Positions 54,810-64,000 of a stretch of DNA of 64,000 nt are shown one piece after another. The notes under the pieces are model-generated. The model was not told where the DNA came from, did no database searches, and saw only the letters and a program-made list of their open reading frames with translations. The stretch covers positions 1,054,001-1,118,000 of the forward strand of contig NC_063016.1 of assembly GCF_020509005.1 (NCBI RefSeq), read 5' to 3'. A program made the translations under genes and the position numbers. The DNA comes from Fulvia fulva. Taxonomy: Eukaryota; Ascomycota; Dothideomycetes; Mycosphaerellales; Mycosphaerellaceae. The stretch's first letter is position 1; each line of letters starts with the position of its first letter.

Positions 54810-55096
54810 CAGTCCTGGGCATAGTTTTTACAGCCCCTGTATTTACGCTAACCCCTTCCGGCTATCCATGTCCATCTCAGAAGGTGTTGCTACCTTCAAT
54901 CTCACTATCAAGAATGGGCCAAGCTCACACCTGAGGACATACAACGTATATGCAAGAGTATGCGATAACGCTGCGAGGCAGTAATAGCCAACAATGGAGG
55001 ACACACCAGGTGGTGAGCTACGCCAAGCAGTGGATACATCCTTCCTAATGAGGAAAGGTGGAGGAACAGGGGTTGTAAAAAGTATGCCCAGGACTG
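54810..55096 (+). mobile_element. 287-bp Tc1/mariner-derived miniature element, copy 2
   Basis: Same length and near-identical sequence to 16651-16937, opposite orientation. About seven differences by eye, mostly transitions. Terminal repeats 54810-54839 and 55067-55096 differ at two positions. TA flanks at 54808-54809 and 55097-55098. The transposase-tail frame (…HYQEWAKLTPEDIQ…) has acquired an in-frame TAA at 54966-54968, where copy 1 has GAG… (E). It ends 300 bp upstream of the catalase start codon. Confidence 0.9.
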
Positions 55097-55396
55097 TATG
55101 CGCTCGACACGCATCATCCTTGGCATCACATCCACACATCGTAGCAGATCTGTTGACGCGGCACAAGTACCATGGCCCACTGAGCCAATCAACGACTTCA
55201 TGAATCATAGATTGGTCGATGGCAAGCAGCTACACGATGCTCATCCCGCTCTACAAAACGACCGGTGCAGGCCGGGAGTGCACGATACTGTAGCTCCACG
55301 ATCAGCGGGAAGGATTCCATACGCGAGACGTCCCTCTGTTGATATACTCCAAGTCCCCTTCTCCAAATGCACGCCACACATCTTCATACAGACAAC
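55097..55396. promoter_or_regulatory. catalase promoter, bounded by the mobile element
   Basis: Exactly 300 bp remain between the element and the catalase ATG. An in-frame ATG at 55367 could add ten residues. Confidence 0.5.
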
Positions 55397-57149
55397 ATGG
55401 CACCGTCAGCAACAGCACACTCAGCGGACGGCCGCACGACCGGCGATATCCACCGCGACTACAACGATGACAGGAATGCCTCTGCTGAGGACACTGTCTA
55501 CTGCACGAGCAACGGAGTGCCGATAGCCCATCCCTACGAGGCACAGCGAGTCGGTGACAATGGCCCTCTGCTTCTCCAAGATTTCCACTTGGTAGACCTG
55601 CTCTCCCATTTCGATCGCGAACGAATCCCAGAACGAGTCGTTCACGCAAAGGGTGGAGGCGCCCATGGCTACTACCAGACCACCGACCCTCTGGACGACC
55701 TCTGCTTAGCAGACATCTTTCAGGCTGGCAAGAAGTGCCCCATCTCTGTCCGCTTCTCCACAGTCGGTGGCGAGTCTGGTTCTCATGATTGCGCTCGCGA
55801 TCCTCGTGGCTTCTCAGTCAAGTTCCGTACTGAGGAGGGCAACTGGGACATGGTAGCGAACAACACCCCCGTCTTCTTCCTCCGAGATCCGGCGAAGTTC
55901 CCTCACTTCATTCACACACAGAAGCGCGACCCACAGTCGCACCTGACTCACGCCGACGATTCGACTATGTTCTGGGACTACCTGAGCCAGAATCCAGAAT
56001 CCGTTCACCAAGTCATGATTCTCATGGGTGACCGAGGTATCCCAGACGGTTGGCGTAAGATGCATGGCTATGCCGGCCACACTTTGAAGCTCGTCAACAA
56101 GAAGGGCGATTGGGTCTATGCACAGGTACGTTCAGATCAAACATCGTCTTTCAATGACCAGGGCTGACAATTCTTAGATGCACATGAAATCCAAGCAAGG
56201 AACCGACTTCATCACACAGGAGGACTCTGCGAACTATTCGCCAGATTACGCCCAGAAGGATCTATACCAGGCAATCGAAAAGGGCGATTACCCAGGCTGG
56301 GACGTTGAATTCCAGACCATGACACCAAAGGAAGCCGAGGACCTGTGGGAGACACAGAAGATTAACGTATTCGACTTGACCCACGTCTGGCCCCAAAAGC
56401 AATTTCCCCGCCGCAAAGTCGGCGAGTTCTTCCTGAACGAAAACGTCAAGAACTACTTCGCGGAGATTGAGCAAATCGCCTTCAACCCCGCCCACATGCC
56501 CCCAGGCATCGAACCCTCAGCAGACCCCGTCCTCCAATCCCGCCTCTTCTCCTACCCGGACACCCACCGCCACCGCATCGGCGTCAACTACCAGCAACTC
56601 CCCGTCAACGCCCCCCGCGTACCCTACAGGATCGCCAACTTCCAGCGTGACGGCGCCATGGCGTACCTCAATCAGGGCTCGCGACCAGCATACCTCAGCT
56701 CCATCCAGCCCAACCAGTTCCGGAAGCGAACTGTGAACCTCGACAAGACACACGGCCACTTCGTCGGCGACGCTGTGACGTTCTTGTCTGAGATCCGGCC
56801 TGAGGACTTCAATGCCCCTCGCGCCCTTTGGGAGCGTGTCTGGGATGATGGTGCGCGTGAGCGTTTCATCAACAACGTCTCTGGTCACATGAGTAACTGC
56901 ACGAAGGAGGAGATTATTAAGAGACAGATTGCGATTTTCCGCGAGGTGTCGAATGATCTCGCCACAAGGCTGGAGAAAGCTACTGGTGTGGAGGGATATG
57001 ATGGTATTGCGGGGCTGAGTTTCAATGGCGAACACAATGGCATGGCGAAGGATGCTAGTCTGCGTGCTGCTAACAATATGGTTGATAAGCAGTCGATGGC
57101 TGCCAATAACGGTGCGCCAGCTGCTGGCACCCACGTTAAAGTCAACTAA
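55397..57149 (+). CDS. catalase, small-subunit haem type
   Basis: 566 aa from exons 55397-56125 and 56178-57149; the 52-nt intron has GTACGT, GGCTGAC and TTCTTAG and is phase 0. Active-site His83 is in RIPERVVHAKGGGAHGYY, the distal Asn region is WDMVANNTPVFFLRDP, and the proximal haem ligand Tyr369 is in SRLFSYPDTHRHRIG. NADPH-binding residues are plausible (HFIHTQKRDPQSH). At about 500 aa plus short Ser/Asn-rich tails it belongs to the small-subunit class, usually peroxisomal or cytosolic. A clear C-terminal SKL is absent (ends THVKVN). It breaks down H2O2. Tail to tail with the reductase at 57299-59078, 149 bp apart. Confidence 0.93.
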
Positions 57150-57298
57150 GTGGGACTGGCAGGATGTTATGATTGAATAAAGCGTAAATAGGTCAAGGTG
57201 TATCATTTTAGAGTATTGAGTGATGGACCACACTACTTGATCCCAGTCTCTATCACTTTCCTTCGGATCGAGGCGAAGTGGTCGTCTCCGGGCTTTCT

Positions 57299-59078
57299 TC
57301 AATCAATCTCAATAGCAATCTTACCCACGCCACGATCAACACAAGCCAACATAGCAACCCTACACTCCTCGTCATCCAGAGTCTTAGTCTTATGCTCCAC
57401 CTTACCACGAAAAAGAGAGACTTTACACGCTCCACAGCTACCAGTCTGACAGCTCGACATCACATCGAAGCCAGCATCATTCAGCACACGTAACAGCGTC
57501 TTCCCCGAAGAAACCTGCAAAGTCTCCTTTCGGTCGGTGTAGGTATCCTCGATATCCACCGCGAAAGGGGGCCCAAGGCCATCGCTTGAAAGTGGAGAAG
57601 CTTTCGAAATGCACCAGATGAGACGGATAGCCGAGCTGTCGGGTTCGCTGCTCACATGCTGCCATGAGACGCTGGGGGCCGCAGCAGAAGATGGCAGCAT
57701 TATGCCGTTCGTTGGTGTTTTTGCCTGGGACGATCGCTTGGATGTCCATTCTTTGCCCTTCCGACTTAGCATAGACGGTCGTCCGTTCTCGTGGCAACCA
57801 GTCGAGATACGCAGCATCTCGAAAACTTCGTTCGGCGTAATGAATCTGATACGACAGGCCCACTCGGTCCCATCTGTGTAGCAGGCTGAGCACAGACGTA
57901 ACTCCGATCCCGCCGATGGTTACTACACGCTGATCAATCTCTTCATCGTCAAAGTGAGCTAGCTTCCTGCTAGCTTCAAGATCGATGCCAGGCGCCATGT
58001 CGATCTCTTCACCAAGTTTCATCGCGTGCAGGAATTCGGGACGGCTCTGCGACATGTCGTCCAGCGCGACACCGAGTGTGAACTTGTTAAGGTCACCTGA
58101 CACGATGGAATATGGCCTTGAGATGCTGCGGCTAGGGCCGAACTTGATGGAGGCATAGGCGTGGGGTGGGAAGTCTGTGTTTCCATCATTGATGTGGTGG
58201 ACAGCCTGGAATGTCAGCTGCCTGACTCGGAGCGTAACCAGAACCGCATCGACGAGGCGGTACGTCCTCATGGCGTGGTCCAGTCTTTTCAAAGCGAGGT
58301 TATGGAAATAAGGTGACAACACATCCATATTGCTCAGCTCCTCAAGAAGTGACCTTTCAACCTCCCTGCCATGCAAGACCCTCTGCACGTTCATGATCGA
58401 CCACTTCGGAAAACGGCGCTCGATCAACGTCATCTTGTCTCCTGGCTTTAAGTAGCCAGACTTCAGTACACGCATATTCCAACCCACACAACCTGTGCGC
58501 TGGATGCGCTTCAGAGCGTTAGTCCATTGGAATCGGATGTCGAGCTTATAGCATGGGTTGCGTGGCTCGCTGACTTCTACGGTAATGCCGGCCTCGTCAC
58601 CGATGGTGTAGACATCACCAAGGCAGACGTTGTCTTCGTTGAGCGACTCCGACGTTAGATTTTCGCCGAAGGCACCTGGTTCAAAGAGATGAGCTTTTTC
58701 TGGAATCTCGTCCCGCCACTTTGCATAGTTGCTCAGAGCATACTGGTGAACTGCGCGACTATCCAGACAGGGAGCGTTAGCTGTACTCACACCGTGCCAT
58801 ATCAAAGCCTTGCGGGATCAGAGACGGCCACATTTCAGACAGACGATCGGAAGGCCTTCTCCCGTTTCCACTTACTGAACACCGCCATGGCTAGCATAGC
58901 TGTGTTCATCACCCACGATGCCAGTGCTGCCGACGAAGACTGGGCCTTGGCATGGTTCTTTGAAGATGCCTGACTGCTCTTTGCCGAGTCTCTTGATCTT
59001 ACCCGCGCGTATCTGGAGGACTGTGTCTGGCTCAGGGATCGGCGCAGGTAGGAGGTGATGGACTCGTTCTCGGTTCAT
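57299..59078 (-). CDS. MOSC-FAD/NAD reductase-[2Fe-2S] ferredoxin fusion protein, with an apparent 1-bp frameshift
   Basis: Exon 1 59078-58876, 117-nt intron (GTAAGT, GCTAAC, GGATAG), exon 2 from 58758. Exon 1 ends SHGGVH and exon 2 begins RAVHQYALSNYAKW, rebuilding the MOSC motif that binds sulfur or molybdenum cofactors. Next come the FAD-binding part (ISRPYSIVSGDLN) and NAD-binding part (VVTIGGIGVTSVLSLLHRW, IFCCGPQRLM). The [2Fe-2S] domain (SSCQTGSCGACKVSLF, then MLACVD) is in a different frame; removing one T at 57589-57591 (plus strand) fuses them smoothly (…ESFST, SSDGLGPPF…). This three-part layout resembles bacterial YiiM/VanB-type reductase fusions, donating electrons from NAD(P)H to an oxygenase. 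Partner and substrate unknown. Confidence 0.75.
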
Positions 59079-60454
59079 GCTGGCAAAGTTTCCCCCGTAT
59101 ATTGAACCGAGAACACATCATGGAGGCAACGACACGTTCTGATAGCGCATTGTTGTGAGGCGTGATTGGAAAGAGATCAAGATGGGGGCGGCACGACTCA
59201 CGAGAGTGAGACTGGAGCAGTGGGGGTAGGTGAGCACGTGCACGCGGGCCGCACTCTGCCGACACCATCCCGTGAGAAGGCACAACTCCCGAGGTCAACG
59301 ACATGTCCCCAATGCTCACCACCATCCTCTACACCCAACAACGCCCTCAGAAACCATCCGAGACATGCCAGTCTGCGGAGCCGGTCTCGCGTCTCGACTC
59401 AGTCCTTATCACATGATTGCACGAACAACTACGAAGACCTTGGACCGTTATTCCAGGCAACAAGAGCAATGATACCAGATTACACAAATTTTATGTCCGA
59501 CCACAATTACTGTGCTTTCGACTACCGCTCACAGTGGGCACTCGGTTTCATCGAGCCAGATTGTCATCAAAGATCGCAAGTGTCTCGCGAACATTTCCCA
59601 AGCTCTTTGATGCATAAGGGGTTACTAGGCACCATATTGCCGCAATCTCCCTACGCTGGCGGTGACCCTCAGTGCTATGCGAGGGCGTACCAGCGGCTTT
59701 GGAGCTGTGATCTGGACACTAGAAATAGTACGGGGCAGCCACAGCAGCTCGTCATATTTGAGGTCTCAGGGCGTAGCCTTTGTATATGTCGTGCTTGAAC
59801 TACATCAATAATCGCATGCCAGACGGTCAACACGGCAGAATCGAACATTTTTGATCATTGATGCTAATGATTTTCGGCTCCCCCCAACAGAGACGACTGG
59901 ATGCCATAGTATATCGCCTTTTGCAGCCCAGCACATCAAAGTCCAGCACTGGCCATTTCCCGACGGTACTATCGCCGTGAAAAGTGCTTCTTGGCTCGGC
60001 CAGAAGGAGACTAGTGCTGCTTTGTAATCCATGTCTAATTCCCTGCCTCGTAAAGTTCGCGTCTACTTAACGAGCCTCGACATCGCGGCCTATGTACTTT
60101 TCTCCCATCACCATGGGAACAGCCCTCCTTCGCCGTACATTACAGGCTTGTTGTATTATGAGCAGCGATGCGCCGCTGTGACAGATGACGCAGATCTGCA
60201 ACCGGTCGCCTCAAGCGGTCATGTGGCTCGACATAGTCACGACCTCCGCCAGTATTTGGAGTCATGTATGCTCATGTGGATGCCAACTGCTAGCGGCGAC
60301 TGAATGAATGAAGTTCTTGACATGTGTCAAAGTTCTTGCAGGCATGCCAACATTGACTTAGTCAGCGATCGTCCCGAATGCCCCTCCCTCAACTCAATCG
60401 CTGGAGCTGGAGTTTCTCAACCACGAAACATCATCAACAGCATCGAGACACACC
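59079..60454. other. intergenic, 1.4 kb
   Basis: No domain-bearing frame. A 90-codon ATG frame at 60031-60303 precedes the deacetylase gene but has no recognisable features. Confidence 0.4.
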
Positions 60455-61439
60455 ATGACTAGACTCGGTGGCACTGCTGTGCCATTCACATGGCCTGCCG
60501 ACACCAAGACTGCCATAGCTTTGACCTTGGACAACATGGGCGAAGCCGCCGATCTGAACCGAGGATTATGGCCAAAAGATGAGCTTGTCGGGAAGCACTA
60601 CTCTGTAACAGAAGTCTTACCCAAGATCCTGGCATTGCTAAAGAAATATGACATCCACGTAACATATTTCATCGAATCGTGGAACTTGAAACACTATCCT
60701 GAATTTATTGCTAATCAGCTTGCGAAAGCTGGTCACGAAGTTGCGTGGCATGCGTGGCAGCACGAAGCATGGAGCAAGCTCGACGAAGACGAGGAACGGG
60801 CTAACTTCGACCGTAGCTTCGGAGAGAATGGGCTGTCAGGCTTTTGTGCTGGCACGGGACGAGGCAAGGTGCTGCCATATCGAGGGTTTCGGCCTCCAGG
60901 CGGCCAGATTCATGGCAATCGGACAATAGCATTGTGTCGGGAGTATGGCTTGGGCTATATCAGTCCTGCTGCGGAGAAGGCAGCTATTGTGCCAGTAGGC
61001 GGTCAGAATCCAAAAGATAGCATGGTCATTCTGCCGTTCAGGTGGCGGACAGGTATGTTACGAAAGTAGCGAGCTGCGAAGAGGAAAGCTAATCAGCATA
61101 GTGGATGCCACTTACTTCATGGACCAATTCTCGGGACTTCGAAAGATGAAGGGTATGCAGGAGACTGTCATGACCGAACATCAACTTGTCACGAGCTACA
61201 AAAAAGAAATTGACAACGCGATCGAGGATGGCCAGTTCCTGTCTTTGCTTTTCCATCCGTTCTTGACAAACACGACAGCTCGATTCAAGGCCATGGAAGA
61301 GATCGTTCAGTATCTCGCCTCAAAGCGAGACCAAGGATTGATTTGGCTAGACCGGTGCCGCGACATTGAGCAATATTGCCGCCAGAACCCTAGGAGCGTG
61401 GCTCAAGATCCGGAGTACGATACAGCGGAGTGGAGATGA
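60455..61439 (+). CDS. polysaccharide deacetylase (carbohydrate esterase 4-like)
   Basis: 311 aa from exons 60455-61052 and 61102-61439; 49-nt intron with GTATGT, GCTAATC and CATAG. NodB-fold landmarks: the first catalytic motif region reads IALTLDNMGEAADLNR, with Asp in place of the usual DDG; then VTYFIESWNLKHYPEF; the metal-binding His pair is EVAWHAWQHEAWSKL; then YRGFRPPGGQIHGNRT (motif 3) and FLSLLFHPFLTNT (motif 5). No signal peptide, so it may act inside the cell or on small substrates, as PuuE/PgdA-type deacetylases do. The exact substrate is unknown. Confidence 0.8.
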
Positions 61440-61964
61440 CACAATGAGCTTTGGCTGGTGCGGGAACAGTGTGTGTCGGTCGTCGGAGTCCCACACAATT
61501 ACTGTCAAGATTGGACCTCAGGATGGACAATGATAGGCACTCAGACGTGGCTGGATCATGTCGCACTCCTTCACAGCACAGCTCGCGTCGACCGCTATGC
61601 TCTGACAAACAGAGCACAGCCAGACATTCGCTTTACAGTCTGCTATATGACCAGCTTGGAAAGTCTGAGGGAGGGCCGGCCACGTGCAGCTCCTCCGACA
61701 TTTGGCTGAGGGTAGGAAAGAGGTGGCGGGAACTCTTTCGTAGAGCATCCTGCAGCTTCCCAGACTGTGTCTCATCAGCCTTCCGCACGCCAATCAATAG
61801 CTGTGCGCACGAACCGGCGGACTAGTCTCAAAGGAACTTGTCAAAATCAGTATCTCGGCGATATAAAGATGTAGCACATTCGTTACGAGCCTTCGGGAAG
61901 TACATGGGCAATTAGCACGCTCACTTCATCCAGCCTTTCACAAGTCCACGCCTCGACCTCCACC
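61440..61964. other. intergenic, nothing recognised
   Basis: 3' flank of the deacetylase and promoter of the following gene. Confidence 0.4.
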
Positions 61965-63069
61965 ATGAAGCAACACCTCACGCTCCTCATCGTTGCGGCA
62001 GCACTCACGGAATGTCGGCGGACCTTTGGCGGACCGAATGGCTCAATCCAAGCCCTCCACAACACCCTCGACGTTGCAAAACACCTCATCTTCTCCCACG
62101 ATCTTGCAAAGCGCCAATGCCGCGGTAATTGCGTAACATGCTTTGGCCCAGGATATCAGTTCTGCCCTGGTTCGGGAATGGACTGCTACCTACCTGGAGA
62201 CGAAGACTACGGTATCGAGATGTGCAGCAACTCCGAGGATGGCTCGAGCGACACGCCTTCTTGCGCCAGTCAATATGGCCCGCAGTACACTGAGTGCCCT
62301 GACGGCGTTTCATGTCACGATGTGAGCTCGAGTAGCTCGGCTGCTTGCTTTCGCGATGATTCTGCTGTGGAAGGCTGCTCTGGAGCGAGGGAAGCTGGTT
62401 GCGGTGATGAGCTGCACGGTTGTGATGTTGCGGGTAAGTCACCTTCTTGACAACGAAATCATCTCTGTAACAAACGAAGCTGACACTCGGATCGCGACAG
62501 ATGCTGCCTGCGATGCGACTACCAAGACAACGAAGACAGACCAAGCACCCACATCCACTACCATCACTTCATCCCAGGTGACTCCTAAATCCTCTGCCTC
62601 GACTTCATCCACCACGGCTCTCTCTACTGACTTAGCTGCATCTTCATCTTCATCGACGGCTCCAGTCTTATCAACGACTACCACACTTACGTTGTCTACT
62701 TCCACCGCATCGTCGTCAAGCCTAGTCGCAATACTTACAAGCACGACTACCAGCAATTCTACAGCGAGGTCCTCTTCCGTGGCTTTCGTAACACCTATTC
62801 AACAAGCATCCTCTGCAGCTCCGTCGTATAGGATCCCTAACACCGCGGATTGGCTCCTCTTCTTTGTGCTTGGCATGACAATATTGTACTCGCTCTTGTC
62901 TATCGTTAGACGCGGTGGCTTCCCTGAGGTCAGACTGTTAAGAGCTAGCTACATGGAGATCGAAAGCTGTTACTCCAGTCCGTGGCAGCAGTGGCATGTC
63001 ATCGTCTCGGGTCTCGTGCGGGTACTTGGGAGAAGGTTTCCTACCCTGCAACCATTATCGAAGTACTAG
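61965..63069 (+). CDS. cysteine-rich, Ser/Thr-rich single-pass surface protein
   Basis: 345 aa from exons 61965-62433 and 62501-63069 (67-nt intron: GTAAGT, GCTGAC, CGACAG). A signal peptide covers residues 1 to about 16. A dibasic KR site precedes a cysteine-rich domain (CRGNCVTCFGPGYQFCPGSG then CYLPGDEDYGIEMC), about 14 Cys in all. Then a Ser/Thr-rich stalk of about 120 residues (TTALSTDLAASSSSSTAP), then a membrane segment WLLFFVLGMTILYSLLSIV and a 55-residue basic cytosolic tail. The layout of exposed head, mannosylated stalk, one helix and short tail resembles fungal wall-stress sensors (Wsc/Mid type), but the head is not a WSC domain that I recognise. Confidence 0.7.
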
Positions 63070-64000
63070 TGTCTTGAACAATGTTGACTTCTTTCGAACT
63101 CCCAGATGCCGCATGATTGACCCTAGCACCAAATTCGCGGGACGCGTCGATGATTGATGCCTTGGCGACCCCGTCAAGGAGATTGCAGCCCAGGCTGAGG
63201 ACGGCAGTCTGCTGCCCTCCCACACGGTCATCGACACACATGTTTCAGAAGCTGCGTATAACAGGTAGCGATGTAGTTGCATCGAACCCTCGATGGCGAG
63301 CCAACACTCACTGGCAACGCTTCGGTATGTGCTGTCTCCACGCGCTGCTGTGCTGCCTGCTCGGAAACGTCTATGTTACACACGTGCTACACCAGCTATC
63401 AAGTAGACTGGACGACGTTCCCGCAATTTGTCACTACCACCACGCATAAAGCAGGCTCTGCCCAGGAAATTGTTCTTGCCCACTCGGTCGATTGCTACAG
63501 TGCGGATTCTAACCAGGATGCTGCTTCGAGTCCTTCCCGTGCGCCTACTTGTCCTTGCCATGACTGCGACGGGCAAACCTACGCCAACACAATATGTCAG
63601 AGTCCCTGACATGGTAGCAACAGCTGGTATAGCTGCTTCTATCATCGATGCAGACCCTTGCAAAGGCACAACAGCGCGACCGAGCAAAAGAATGCAAAGG
63701 TAAGTCGTCTCAGGGAAAGAGTTCAAGGTCGCATCTGATGAATGGCGCAGGTCATCTTCACTCTCCAGCCTACAGCTTACGAGATGTCGTATTCTGCTCA
63801 GCTCATCTTTCACGACGCCGACACGAGCGCCGTGACGAGTGTACACGAGGGCAGCAGAACCTGCGATCTCCAAGGACCGGTCGATTTGTTCACGCAGGCC
63901 ATTTGCACAGCTATCATCACTGGTGGGCGAAGCTTGGGCGCCTATCGACGACAATCATGTCCACTCGAACGCTCTCGAGCACATTGCCGTTCACGCCGAT
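63070..64000. other. right edge; possible start of a secreted-protein gene
   Basis: An ATG at 63518 opens LLRVLPVRLLVLAMTATGKP (signal-peptide-like), ending near a GTAAGT donor at 63700. After a CGCAG acceptor at 63750, coding-like sequence (VIFTLQPTAYEMSYSAQLIF then DAD…CDLQGPVDLFTQAICTA) runs to the window end. The phases do not match as drawn, so I leave this unannotated as a gene. Confidence 0.3.

Noticed and set aside
63376..63954. 192-codon leftward frame at the right edge
   Set aside because: No domain; opposite-strand sequence shows a signal peptide and better codons.
1..64000. tRNA, rRNA, CRISPR, LTR retrotransposon
   Set aside because: None found by eye; TTCGA-like boxes (for example near 53660) lack a matching A box and fold.

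Overview
The window is nuclear DNA of a filamentous ascomycete (Pezizomycotina, most likely a Dothideomycete). Genes are dense and lie on both strands. Their introns are short (45-117 nt) with GT..AG ends and CTRAC/CTAAT-type branch sites. The gene set is typically fungal: SAGA subunit Spt8, Pik1, Coq3, an RNAi/heterochromatin helicase, fungal P450s, a fungal rhodopsin and small cysteine-rich secreted proteins. No bacterial operons, rRNA, convincing tRNA or CRISPR were seen.

Layout. 0-5.3 kb: the 5' end of spt8 (leftward, cut by the window edge), head to head with an Hrr1-like SF1 helicase. 5.3-8.5 kb: a decayed transcription-factor fragment, a small membrane protein with a frameshift, a 90-aa secreted cysteine-rich protein and a perfect 33-bp inverted repeat. 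8.5-10.5 kb: coq3 and a 2H-phosphoesterase gene, divergent. 11-13.2 kb: a second secreted protein with a decayed tandem copy directly downstream, then a NIF3-like gene. 13.7-18.4 kb: a ferric reductase, an NTF2-like protein, a 287-bp mariner-type element and a histidine acid phosphatase. 19-24.4 kb: a hypothetical, an RBR ubiquitin ligase and a TauD/TfdA dioxygenase. 25.5-36.2 kb: a rhodopsin with all proton-pump residues, a P450, a beta-carbonic anhydrase, a GNAT acetyltransferase, a second NTF2-like protein, an aldo-keto reductase and a second P450. 38-51 kb: a PHD-finger gene with a damaged splice donor, pik1 and a giant USP-type deubiquitinase (2375 aa). 51.7-64 kb: a DUF7704-like membrane protein, a frameshifted sulfotransferase-like gene, an F-box-like gene, the second 287-bp element, a catalase tail to tail with a MOSC/reductase/ferredoxin fusion, a polysaccharide deacetylase and a cysteine-rich, Ser/Thr-rich single-pass surface protein.

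How the genes fit together. Most are independent housekeeping or environmental-response genes, not one pathway. Chromatin regulation (spt8, helicase, PHD) and ubiquitin signalling (RBR, USP) recur. The stretch from 23 to 36 kb is rich in oxidative enzymes but has no polyketide, peptide or terpene backbone enzyme, so I do not call a biosynthetic cluster.

The most notable non-gene signals are a pair of same-length mobile elements that keep the tail of a Tc1/mariner transposase, a degenerate tandem duplicate of a secreted-protein gene, the perfect hairpin near 8 kb, and several genes that read in frame only if one base is added or removed. Those last cases could be real pseudogenes or assembly errors.
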